A stretch of 64,000 bases of DNA from Biomphalaria glabrata. Lineage: Eukaryota; Mollusca; Gastropoda; Planorbidae. This document shows, in pieces, positions 32,901-42,189 of the stretch. The DNA lies in the NCBI RefSeq assembly GCF_947242115.1, contig NC_074714.1, positions 33,986,323 through 34,050,322 of the forward strand. The letters are read 5' to 3'. Made by a program: the position numbers and the translations under genes. Each line of letters opens with the position of its first letter. The first letter of the stretch is position 1. Under the pieces are notes generated by a model, which saw nothing but the letters and a program-made list of their open reading frames with translations, made no database searches and had not been told where the DNA came from.

Positions 32901-35306
32901 GGTTGGCGTTAAAGCCAGGAGATCCACGGGTTAGGTTGACATTAGCATTCAGTGGAAGGGCACCTGTAGATAGAGTTACCCTACACGATAAGGCAGTCAG
33001 TTTGTCTTGTGTCTTTCTCAAACCTAACTCTTGTATTTCCAATAGTTTACTAGCTTATACTATCAGTTGGACTACCATGTCAGTTTGAATAGTTCATATT
33101 ATAGCCTAATATCAGAGTAGGGTGGATGAGAACTTAGGCATTTCACTGCCCGACCAAGAAACTCAGGTTTAAGCCCGAGTAAAGATTTAGAGATTTCTAC
33201 TTAAAACTTAATACTAAGACTTAAGTCCCTTGTGATATTAAAATATTTCATTCTCTGAAGAGGAGTTATGGAATTAAAGAGCAAAGGGTAAGATAATTGT
33301 AAAGGCCACACTACACCCTGATACATCAGGTACAGGAATAGGCATTGAGATCACCAAAACCCTTAAGTTTACATCACAAAGTCGGTCACTCACCAGTAGT
33401 TTCGTTGAGATTTACGGGCGAGGCGGTGGTCGTCTGCTGAAGACCAGACAGAAAAGCTTTCATGGGTTCAAATCTGAAGACCTCGTTAGACTGAAGTAAT
33501 CGCTGGAGTTCGGCCATTTTACTTTCAATTTCGGTTTTGTAGTTGGTGAAAAATAGAAACACTAAGTGAAACTTTAGTCGTGCTGAGTCGTCTGCTGGTA
33601 TAGATGGCGCCTTGATTGTAATGTGCGCAGCTGTTAAGGGAGACAATAATAACATGGTGTTATTAAATGTTAATGTCGTAGTAGACGTCTGGAAGTAGAT
33701 ACTTTCTAACCACGTGTAGGTTTAACTCTTTAGCCACCACTAGACGCGTAGAATTATAAAAAAAATGGGACAAGTGCCTCCGCTACAGCTGTTCAAGAGT
33801 TAATCCGTCGTGAAATTTCAAATCTGCTTTTTTTTCTATCTGTGCAATTCTAAAAACCGATAAATTGTGAAGACAATGCGCGCTGTTTGAGAACTAGATT
33901 CAGAGCTACATGATATGAATTAAAGTTGAAACTAGGCCCTAACCGATAAGAAGTATCGACTATGAGTTGTTTTTAACGAAATGATTTGAACTATGAACTA
34001 TGAATATGAATTAAAACAAGACCTAGATGATTACAAGCATGAACAATGAACTAAATCTAGATTTAGATAACATGTATTGAATTATGAGCAGACATCTAAC
34101 TAACACAACAGATGTATTCATTAGAAAATCGAAAGTTAGATCTCCCAGACTTATATAGTCGGTAAATAAATGACATTATATATTCGAATTATTGGGTTAA
34201 AAGCTTTTTTTCTGAACATATTACAGAATTGAATGTATCTAGATAGTTGAACTAATGCCAAGTTGTCAGAAATTATTATTATTTATTATTATTATTTTGC
34301 TATTGTTTTTTTTTTCTCACTAAATCGTAAGACACTTTGAACTTTAGCATTGCAATTAACGTTAACAATGAGAGAGAGAGAGGCAGAGACAGAGAGGCAG
34401 AGACAGAGAGGCAGAGACAGAGAGAGAGGCAGAGTGAGAGAGAGAGGCAGAGACAGAGAGGCAGAGACAGAGAGGCAGAGACAGAGAGAGAGGCAGAGTG
34501 AGATAGAGAGGCAGAGACAGAGAGAGAGAGAAATAGGCAGAGACAGAGAGAGAGGGGCAGAGACAGAGAGAGAGAGAGAGAGAGAGAGGCAGAGACAGAG
34601 AGAGAGAGAGGCAGAGACAGAGAGAGAGAGAGAGGCAGAGACAGAGAGAGAGGCAGAGTGAGAGAGAGAGGCAGAGACAGAGAGGCAGAGAGAGGCAGAG
34701 TGAGAGAGAGAGGCAGAGACAGAGAGAGAGAGGCAGAGACAGAGAGAAAGAGAGAGACAGAGACAGAGAGAGAGAGAGAGAGAGAGGCAGAGTGAGAGAG
34801 GCAGAGACAGAGAGAGAGAGGCAGAGACAGAGAGAGAGAGGCAGAGTGAGAGAGAGAGGCAGAGTGAGAGAGAGAGAGGCAGAGACAGAGAGAGAGAGAG
34901 AGAGGCAGAGAGAGAGAGAGAGAGAGAGGCAGAGAGACTATAAAAAGCTTCAATTCGGATTTAACATTTAACATTTCTATTTGAAGACATATTACAAAGC
35001 TAGAACAGTGTCAGTATTGTAAAACAATTCAAGTCAAAGACAGGTCACTTAGTAAAGTGTGCAACATTATTGATATAAAACCAAAGCTTAAATTGTTCAG
35101 TTTGACACCCACCAAATTAAAGTTATTTCTATAATATACCTTTGTATAAATATTGTTCACATATATCCAACTGAGATTTACAAAAAAAAAACAACAACTA
35201 TTGATCTACAATGTTTCTTAAGTCTGATTGACTCTGTTCCTAAAGTTTGCTCAACCAAACTCTTACATTTCTCAACTTACCAGAAAGCAGTGAAGTCTCT
35301 GCATGG
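20788..35306 (-). CDS. Nuclear-receptor LBD-type gene lacking a DNA-binding domain, paralogue 2 (complete)
   Basis: A first exon (35281-~35306) and seven coding exons: 33394-33517, 32788-32963, 32249-32320, 31868-32011, 31148-31386, 30801-30931 and 20788-20945. All have GT-AG borders and compatible phases, giving 1,044 nt and about 347 residues. After an N-terminal MAELQRLLQSNEVFRF and a hinge-like Asn/Thr-rich part, the protein has a ligand-binding domain. Helices 3-5 carry the family signature NFCKMLPGFSEVNPEDQIQL then IKQGSFEVMVTR; a later part is MGPLIDQMFQVAEQLNPLRL; the end is FPQLHQEVFVS, where LHQEVF resembles an AF-2 activation helix. The closest style is NR1 (E75/Rev-erb/E78). No C4 zinc fingers are found in any exon or in the 1.7-kb first intron. 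The last intron (9.9 kb) is filled by the minisatellite and LINE block. The subfamily is my inference. Confidence 0.85.
21726..24313 (+). mobile_element. 5'-truncated LINE with an intact 858-codon frame, copy 1
   Basis: The open frame 21728-24304 encodes the end of an AP-type endonuclease (CITRRMDLKS... SADCNSDHSLV, residues about 33-57), then reverse transcriptase (KSPGSDGIPVEVVK; YIVFVDLTKAFDMV at about 427-440; GVKQGFVLAPTLFG; LLYADDAAIVADSD at about 547). It continues with the C-terminal part typical of this LINE type (LLYGSETWSTY, RRIFKIRWQDKITNEEVL, RLGWLGHVRRMP), and a CCHC finger CPTCDRSCVSRIGLFSHTRSC. The insertion is flanked by a 10-bp duplication GACTTATGAC (21716-21725 and 24314-24323) taken from the minisatellite. 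There is no poly(A) tail; the element ends nine bases after the stop. Most of the endonuclease is missing, so it cannot move alone. The clade is not determined. Confidence 0.9.
24564..27151 (+). mobile_element. 5'-truncated LINE with an intact 858-codon frame, copy 2 (segmental duplicate)
   Basis: Almost identical to 21726-24313 (only a handful of base differences, three amino-acid changes seen: W to L, I to V, S to G) and offset by exactly 2,838 bp. Both flanks, including the GACTTATGAC duplication and the neighbouring minisatellite units, are the same. It therefore arose by duplication of the LINE with part of the array rather than by a second insertion. The open frame is 24566-27142. Confidence 0.92.
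30236..30395 (+). repeat. tRNA-derived SINE-like fragment
   Basis: Contains a B-box-like GAGTTTGAATCTTG followed by TGCTGAACGCCTAAAGGCAG, CAGATACACCCATTCCCCAG and AGATATTGGACTAGAGCG, a sequence order I recognise from a gastropod SINE type. The ends are approximate. Confidence 0.5.
30801..30931 (-). CDS. Paralogue 2 coding exon: LBD middle helices
   Basis: A 131-nt exon with acceptor TCTCACAG and donor GTAAAA. It encodes DVVRQMPMGPLIDQMFQVAE, then QLNPLRLTDGEYGLFTAALL and ISP. MGPLIDxMFxxAExLNxLxLTDxE is the NR1-type pattern around helices 7-9. Confidence 0.88.
31148..31386 (-). CDS. Paralogue 2 coding exon: LBD helices 3-6 with NR signature
   Basis: A 239-nt exon with acceptor ATCTTCAG and donor GTGAGAG. 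It encodes VDSNNPSLVWKQFTTSMVPE, then LTKVINFCKMLPGFSEVNPE and DQIQLIKQGSFEVMVTRISL. The run from NFCK through PGF to DQIxLIK is the nuclear-receptor LBD signature; this exon gives the family assignment. Confidence 0.92.
31868..32011 (-). CDS. Paralogue 2 coding exon: start of ligand-binding domain
   Basis: A 144-nt exon, phase 0 at both ends, with acceptor TCTACGCAG and donor GTACAAAG. It encodes IREETNESEKVLLKQITD to RIKESNEQ, 45 of 48 residues identical to 238-381. Confidence 0.87.
32249..32320 (-). CDS. Paralogue 2 coding exon (TDTQTQATPDPNANVSDVAR)
   Basis: A 72-nt exon, phase 0, with acceptor CTCTCCAG and donor GTAAGT. It is four codons longer than its counterpart at 531-590. Confidence 0.8.
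32788..32963 (-). CDS. Paralogue 2 coding exon: Asn/Thr-rich conserved segment
   Basis: A 176-nt exon with acceptor ATCTACAG and donor GTAAGC. It encodes GALPLNANVNLTRGSPGFN, then STITIDNQGHANINTNV and SRCPVRQE. About 47 nt are identical to 1028-1203 at the DNA level. Confidence 0.82.
33394..33517 (-). CDS. Paralogue 2 start exon
   Basis: The ATG is at 33517-33515 and the donor GTGAGTGAC. It encodes MAELQRLLQSNEVFRFEPMK and AFLSGLQQTTTASPVNLNET without the intron that splits these two parts in paralogue 1. The 5' border is uncertain: an acceptor near 33566 (CACTTAG) is possible, and the ATG is chosen by identity with paralogue 1. Confidence 0.83.
34363..34938. repeat. GA-rich microsatellite/minisatellite
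   Basis: About 575 bp of GAGACAGAGAGGCAGA-like words, in the first intron of paralogue 2. Open frames on both strands are repeat artefacts. Confidence 0.95.
35281..35306 (-). other. Paralogue 2 first exon
   Basis: Donor CTTTCTG|GTAAGTTGAG at 35281/35280. The 5' end is placed about 30 bp below the TATA box. It holds an ATG (35304) in a short frame that reads MQRLHCFL up to the donor; whether this is used or is only UTR is not clear. Confidence 0.55.
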
Positions 35307-35329
35307 TGAGCTCACAGAAAACAGCTCTG

Positions 35330-35468
35330 TTTTATAGCTGAAATTGTAATCGGGCGAGTCTATTTAAGCCGGTCAAGGGGGTGTTCAGCATGCATGTAAC
35401 CTTGATTTTTATTTTGGAGGCGGGGCATTGATTTTATTTTCCGTTAAGTCGGTGAGAACGACTAAACT
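35330..35468 (-). promoter_or_regulatory. Core and proximal promoter of paralogue 2
   Basis: TATAAAA at 35336-35330 on the minus strand, with upstream blocks shared with the paralogue 1 promoter: GACCGGCTTAAATAGACT, a GC-rich CCCCGCCTCC, and TTCTCACCGACTTAACGG. Spacing from TATA to the first donor (about 55 bp) is the same in both genes. Confidence 0.68.
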
Positions 35469-35610
35469 TTCTAGACCCTTCTATTTGTATACTTTAGTCA
35501 AGTGAACGACTAAACTTTCTAGACCCTTCTATTTTTATACTTTAGTCAAGTGAACGACTCAACTTTCTAGACCCTTCTATTTGTATACTTTAGTCAAGTG
35601 AACGAATAAC
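35456..35610. repeat. 48-bp tandem repeat, three copies
   Basis: Unit GAACGACTAAACTTTCTAGA plus TATACTTTAGTCAAGT and intervening bases, three nearly perfect copies just upstream of the paralogue 2 promoter. Confidence 0.9.
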
Positions 35611-36289
35611 TTGAGCCAGTCGATGGGGTGGTGACTTCTCAAGAATTTACTCACGACATAGCATCTTTCAATCTATAGAGCAATTCATATGTGGAAGACA
35701 TCCTGTTCACCCTCAGCCGGTAAATTGTTTGGATCCGCCCAGATGTCTGTCAGTTATTTTTTTAAAAGTCCCTCCCTTGACCTGAAATAAATTAACTTAG
35801 TTCATATTTCTAAGCCGGCGTGTAACCGACTTTAGATCAGCTGTTCCCACTGCCGTCAGAAAACACAAGTCTTTTTCTTTCTAGATTGATGGGAAAGGGA
35901 GGAGACGGGCGATGTGTACACATACAATCTTTTTGTGTAAGCATTTTCCTTATTTAGACTTCTGAGAGTGCACTCGTCTTCAGGGTCACTAGTCATGCAA
36001 TGGCGGAGGCTGAGTATACAGGCCATGGCCAAGCCACATAAGACAAATCTCTGCAGATAAAAAATAATAAATCAAAATAAAGGTGCTCTTTTCAGACCTT
36101 CCAGTTTAGGTGGGAAGATGATATGAGGCTCACATGCTGTTTTTTTTTTTCTTGTATTTTCTCAAGCCTCACTGCATTTCACATTGCATTGTAATAATTG
36201 TTAAACGTATAGGTCTTAATGTGGAGATTTAGAATTTAAATTTGCTCCTTTACACAATAATAATAATACTCAACGAAGATGTTTGTAGA

Positions 36290-36456
36290 ATGTACATGTT
36301 TCGGGTGTTCCTTCAGAGTTGAAGATAGTTTACTCCCTGGTTCAAACCTCCTTCAGGTCGACGGGGGATGGCAGCGACCAGGGTTTGAACCAGGGACCAT
36401 CGATAAGTCCTTTGATTAGTCAAAGCGCAAACCGCAAGACCAAGCAGCCATCATAT
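36290..36456 (-). repeat. tRNA-derived SINE
   Basis: On the minus strand it has an A-box-like GGCTGCTTGGTCTTGCGGTT and a B-box-like GGTTCAAACCC, followed by the SINE body CTTCAACTCTGAAGGAACA. It is the same family as 55286-55462, but more diverged. Confidence 0.75.
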
Positions 36457-37690
36457 AGTATCGGAATCGAAGACATTGCCATTATTTTATTATCTTGAAC
36501 ATAAGAATTAAAGAACAAAACAGTCTTCCCTTGTTTACGAGGATACCGTGTCTCTAGAAACTAATGACCAGTCTACAAAACAGTCATCATATGTTTACAA
36601 AGTACTGTGTCTATAGCACTAATGACTCACACAGAACATTACGACCAGATTAAGCATTAACCAGATAGGTATACAAGCCAAAATTTATATTGGCCCAAAA
36701 AATGTGTTTAGTTTACTTTTTGGCCGATAAAACTGCTTTTTTTTTAAGGCAGACACAATGTAGAGAGAAGCGGTAATCGAGATACTAGAAAATAAATAAA
36801 TGATCTGACTAGAATACAGCGCCCATTTCAAGTATATCTTTGTAGTTAGGCCTAAAACTAGGACTACTATAAAAGTGACTCTTAACTCCTGATTTATAAA
36901 TATGTAGAGTTGTTAAATTTAGAATATAACGAGAGTGAGAAACCGTGTTGTTACAAAACACACACAAATATGTTAGTGCAGGTCATTTTAATATTAATTC
37001 ATGTTGCTCTTGTGTATTCACATCACTTTGGCACTGCAGGGAAGTCTCAAAAGACTTTTTTTTTTGGAGACGTTTAAAATGGATGTTCCCTTTGATTACT
37101 TCGCACTCTCCTAACCGATGTATCGCGCCGCACTACCAGTAGCCACATCAGGGATTGTTGACATATCTTTAAATAAGGTGACCGTGTTATTTTTCAATCT
37201 CTGTCGAATAACTCTGGTCACCAAAACCTAGAAACTGCGTACGAAGACAAACAAGAAGATTGAATTTGTCTCCCTTGACGTGAGTTGGAGAAACTAGTTT
37301 ACGAGACACGTGTCTTGAAATGGTGCAGCGTAGTGTGACTTTCTGGACATTCGGGAGACCAACTTGCTGGACTCTTTAGGGATCTGCCCAAGTTTGTTAT
37401 TAAACTCACAGATACTTTATCACTTGGTGTGATTTTCATTTTAAAACCAAATACAGATAATGCAGAGACAGTATAGTATAGATCTAGGTCAGTGCCTGTG
37501 TTTCTCAGAGCTTGATTGTTGACAGAACTGTGACGATGATACAATGATTGGAGCAACTTCTTTGTGCTACTTCAAGACTTATGAGCAGTTGTAACGCTGC
37601 TATACTGTGGTCATTGTAAGGTAACTAGTGTTGATGCCTGAGTGGTAACACGAAATTCAGGTGTATGTTGGAGCTACGTGATTTGGTATT
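36457..37690. other. Intergenic, no gene seen
   Basis: No supported feature. A minus-strand open frame at 37299-37556 has no recognisable motif. Confidence 0.4.
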
Positions 37691-37699
37691 GAGTCAAAC

Positions 37700-39394
37700 C
37701 ATGGGCGTAGCCGGGGGGGGGGGGGTTCAACCCCCCCCCCCGAAATGAAATCCCCCCCCCCCGGCAGGGGAAGGGGGAACGGAATTAAGTGACTGATTTT
37801 TGCTTTCATTTTGTTTATTTTAGGTGAGATTTTAATACTAAAGCATCACTTACCACAGCACAGCCGAGTGGGTTTTGAGTTAAAAACCCTCTACCAGTTG
37901 GTTTTGAGTTTTAAAAAAACCCTATCAGGAGGTTTTGATATACAAATCCCTCTACCAGGGGTTTTTGAGTTTAAAACCCCCTACCAGAGGTTTTTGCAGT
38001 TAAATCCCCCACTTCTATAAAACAAAACAAAAAAAAGCAAACAACAATCCCCAATTTCCAACAGCAAAGTTAAGGAAGATTTTGAATTTAAAACCCCGTC
38101 CAAAATTTACGATAAACCCCCTCTTCAATATAAAAAAAAGCAAATTACACACTCAAAACTCTATGAGCGTAGCCAAAGGGGTTTTGAGTTTAATTCCCCC
38201 CCCCTCCAGTTGGGGTTTGAAGCTAAAAAGTACCTATTCAATATTTAAAAAAAAAGAAAATTACAAACTATAAAATCTATGAGTGTAGCCAAAGGGGTTT
38301 TGAGTTTTAAACCCCCTGCCATCGGGGTTTGAAGCTGAAAACTACCTCTTCAATATTTAAAAAAAAAGAAAATTACGCACTCAAAATGCTATGAGCGTAG
38401 CCAAAGGGGGTTTTGAGTTTAAATCCCCCTCCTTCAGATGGCTTTTTCTTTAAAGTTTAAAACCCCTCCAGATGGTTTTGAGTTTAAAACTCCTCTAAAG
38501 GGCGTTTAGAGTTGAAAACCTCTCTCTTCAATATTATTTTAAAGCCAACTACAGTCACCTAATTCTATGATCGTAGCTCTATTGGGTTTTTGAATTAAAA
38601 CCCCTCAACAGATGATTTTGACGAAAACACTTTCCTTTTCGATATAAAATCTAAAACGAAATACAGGCATGTAATTCCAAGAGCGTAGTCAAGAAAGGTT
38701 ACAAATTTCTACCAGTGGCTTGGGCTCCATTAATAAAGTGTGAATAGTTTTCTGCCGAAATTGAAAAACACTTAATGTGGCTCAACAAAGATGGCTAAGA
38801 CAGATTTTAAGAGTCAGTCATAGAGATCGGGTCTAAATCAAAGAAATCATATGCCTAACTGGGAGTCGAATCCTTAGTAAGGTTGTGACAGAGCGTCGCA
38901 TGAGGTTTTGCGGGACATGTTCTCCGACAAAATGAATTATGCAAAATAAGAGTTGCGGAAACAGCTTGCCGGAAAATGCGCCGAATGGCGCGAGAGGGTC
39001 TAAGTCAGTAAGAATAGCACATTAGGTTTTTGAAATAAAACATTTTAATAACAAGATCTTGCACTGTAGATACCTCAGAATATGCATTTTGTTGGCTTTC
39101 AATACTAGAAATAGTGCTCGGGGGCGGGGCTTTGCCCCGCGCTGGGGGAGCGCTGCGAGCTCCTCCAGACCCCCTTGCTAGCAAGGGCGGGGAATCTACA
39201 AGTTTTCCACTAATTCCAGGAAGAACTTATTCTAGGAAACAATAAACGTCTTCCGAAAGGGTCAGAATGTAATAAAGATTAATTATGTACACACACACAC
39301 ACATATATATAAAAAAAAATTCGGCGGCTGGGGTGGTGGGTGGGCGGGGTGGGGATTCACCCCCCCCCCGAAAAAAATCCTGGCTACGCCCATG
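37700..39394 (-). mobile_element. Non-autonomous DNA transposon, CATGGGCGTAGCC family, copy 2
   Basis: A 1,695-bp element with CATGGGCGTAGCC and GGCTACGCCCATG ends and a perfect 8-bp target duplication AGTCAAAC (37692-37699 and 39395-39402). Its interior is the reverse complement of 11192-12836, including the GTGCTCGGGGGCGGGGCTTT word, the GCTTGCCGGAAAATGCGCCG block and the AC/AT microsatellite near one end. Internal GAGCGTAGCCAAAGGGG units recur about every 110 bp. No coding capacity. Confidence 0.9.
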
Positions 39395-39973
39395 AGTCAA
39401 ACTATTTCCTCTTCAGACACTCGGATATTTTAGTATTCCAAACTGGAATCAATAAGCACTTCAAGAATGGAATAAGAATCCCACATATATAGAATGTAAG
39501 AACACTCCTAAAAATGAATGGATTATAGTTAATACTAGTCTAAGTTTAATTTAATTTTTAAAAAAATTCTGAAACAATTTTTTGTTTTTGTAATTTGCGA
39601 ACTTGCTATTTTGGTGTTCACGTCTGACTAAGAGTTGAAACTCTACTAATAGAAACCACTCGATTACTTATTGCAAGCACTACAGCAGCTTTAACACCAG
39701 GAGGAATCCTTACAACTGGAGAACCAATACGCTTTCAAGACAAAGGCTCAGGTCACTTTAAGTTCTGTGCACTAAAATTCTAGCAAAGATTTATTTTCAG
39801 ATGTGCAGTTCAAGTAATGAGCATACAGTAGATATTCCCAGTTGAATCTATAATTACTAACATAAAGATCTAGATCTACTTCAGATAAGTTTTAAAATTA
39901 CTTTTGTGTCAATGGCTGAGGTCATTTCTGATTTCATAGTTTGTCCATCGGGGTTTGATGACAACCACTCTGG

Positions 39974-41941
39974 TCATCCAGGCGGCTGAAAGCTTTGCAC
40001 TGCGGTTTTGTGTCTCCTCGTGTGGCCAGTGAGACCTATGTCAGCCGGGCATGTTCGACTGCTTGCTGAAAGGTTATGCCAGCTGGAGCTTGTGTCCGTT
40101 GACTTGATTTTTTTTCTCTTCCAATTTTTGCGCCAGTTTTCACTTTGCGGCGCCATGATACTTTCTCGTGTGCTTCCATCTCCCAGGTGGCAATGTTGTA
40201 GTCTGACATTTCCCAGGTGGCAGTGTTGTAGCCTGACATCTCCCAGGTGGCAGTGTTGTAGCCTGACATCTCCCAGGTGGCAGTGTTGTAGTCTGACATC
40301 TCCCAGGTGGCAGTGTTGTAGCCTGACATCTCCCAGGTGGCAGTGTTGTAGCCTGACATCTCCCAGGTGGCAATGTTGTAGCCTGACATCTCCATAGTGG
40401 CACTGTTGTAGCCTGACATCTCCCAGGTGGCAGTGTTGTAGCCTGACATCTCCCAGGTGGCAGTGTTGTAGCCTGACATCTCCCAGGTGGCAGTGTTGTA
40501 GCCTGACATCTCCCAGGTGGCAGTGTTGTAGCCTGACATCTCCCAGGTGGCAGTGTTGTAGCCTGACATCTTCCAGGTGGCACTGTTGTAGCCTGACATC
40601 TCCCAAGTGGCACTGTTGTAGCCTGACATCTTCCAGGTGGCAATGTTGTAGCCTGACATCTTCCAGGTGGCACTGTTGTAGCCTGACATCTCCCAAGTGG
40701 CACTGTTGTAGCCTGACATCTTCCAAGTGGCACTGTTGTAGCCTGACATCTTCCAGGTGGCAATGTTGTAGCCTGACATCTCCCAGGTGGCAGTGTTGTA
40801 GCCTGACATCTCCCAGGTGGCAGTGTTGTAGCCTGACATCTTCCAGGTGGCAATGTTGTAGCCTGACATCTCCCAGGTGGCAGTGTTGTAGCCTGACATC
40901 TCCCAGGTGGCAGTGTTGTAGCCTGACATCTTCCAGGTGGCAATGTTGTAGCCTGACATCTCCCAAGTGGCACTGTTGTAGCCTGACATCTCCCAGGTGG
41001 CAATGTTGTAGCCTGACATCTCCCAGGTGGCACTGTTGTAGCCTGACATCTCCCAGGTGGCAATGTTGTAGCCTGACATCTCCCAGGTGGCAGTGTTGTA
41101 GCCTGACATCTCCCAGGTGGCAGTGTTGTAGCCTGACATCTTCCAGGTGGCAATGTTGTAGCCTGACATCTCCCAGGTGGCAGTGTTGTAGCCTGACATC
41201 TCCCAAGTGGCACTGTTGTAGCCTGACATCTCCCAGGTGGCAATGTTGTAGCCTGACATCTCCCAGGTGGCAGTGTTGTAGCCTGACATCTCCCAGGTGG
41301 CAGTGTTGTAGCCTGACATCCAGGTGGCAGTGTTGTAGCCTGACATCTCCCAGGTGGCAGTGTTGTAGCCTGACATCCAGGTGGCAATGTTGTAGCCTGA
41401 CATCTCCCAGGTGGCAGTGTTGTAGCCTGACATCTCCCAGGTGGCAGTGTTGTAGCCTGACATCTCCCAGGTGGCAGTGTTGTAGCCTGACATCCAGGTG
41501 GCAGTGTTGTAGCCTGACATCTCCCAGGTGGCAGTGTTGTAGCCTGACATCCAGGTGGCAGTGTTGTAGCCTTACATAGACTCTTTGAGGCTGTCCCTAA
41601 AAGGTTCTCTTTGTCCACCTTGTGCTTGCTTCCCATTGATGGCCGTAAAGGAATTTGTTTTTGGATGCTAAGTCTTCCATTCCGCTGCCATCGCCTGCCC
41701 TTCGCTGCATCAGGATTGTCTGGATGATTTTCAGTATTTTTTTGAGACAGATCATGTGAAAGTGTTTCTGTTTTTTTGTTTTTAATTTGACATGTCTTCT
41801 GAAAACTGTCCAAGTTTCTGAGACATAGAGCAATGTGGGAATGATGACAGCCCGATAGACCCATAGCTTTGTATATGTGGTAATACCTCGTCTATTCCAC
41901 ACATTTTTAGGCAGTCTACCTTTGGCCTTGGCGACAAACAA
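39974..41941 (-). mobile_element. LINE C-terminal fragment interrupted by an internal minisatellite
   Basis: Minus strand. The upstream part (41941-41580) encodes GRLPKNVWNRRGITTYTKLW, AVIIPTLLYVSETWTVFRRH and LKKILKI, the C-terminal signature of a zinc-finger-tailed LINE related to but distinct from 21726-24313. The downstream part (40190-39974) encodes MEAHEKVSWRRKVKTGAKIG and then a CPADIGLTGHTRRHKTA-like zinc-finger end. Between them lies the 30-bp array 40185-41575. Frame changes show the copy is dead. Confidence 0.75.
40185..41575 (-). repeat. 30-bp minisatellite grown from a LINE reading frame, about 46 copies
   Basis: Unit GCCTGACATCTCCCAGGTGG plus 10 bases, with occasional 27-bp units lacking three bases. 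On the minus strand one frame reads SGYNTATWEM repeatedly, which resembles the NIATWE-type residues expected at this point of the LINE protein. All three minus frames stay open for over 400 codons because the unit is a multiple of three without stops; they are not genes. Confidence 0.93.
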
Positions 41942-42005
41942 GACGCTTTAATTTTCATTGTTTCCGTGCTTCAACAAAGTGAGAGTAGAACGTGAAAAGA
42001 AAATA

Positions 42006-42110
42006 GAAGAAGAGTGGTGAATATAACTGGGTAGAATTGAAAGAAGAGTGGTGAATATAACTGGGTAGAATTGAAAGAAGAGTGGTGAATGTAACTGGGT
42101 AGAATTGAAA
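42006..42110. repeat. 34-bp tandem repeat, three copies
   Basis: Unit AAGAGTGGTGAATATAACTG plus GGTAGAATTGAAAG, three copies, immediately beyond the LINE fragment. Confidence 0.88.
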
Positions 42111-42189
42111 GGTCATGAATTCGTTTTTTAAATATATACACAACATTTGTTTCAATATCCAATTTCTATTTTCAGCAATACACATAGAG

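Noticed and set aside
34300-34974. Ser/Leu-rich 224-codon frame and its reverse
   Set aside because: Lies on the GA microsatellite in an intron.
37299-37556. 85-codon minus-strand frame
   Set aside because: No recognisable motif, no splice context, length compatible with chance.
40036-41864. Open frames of 410, 504 and 574 codons on the minus strand
   Set aside because: All three lie on the 30-bp array, read the same unit in three frames and have no plausible protein composition. They are repeat artefacts joined to LINE scraps.
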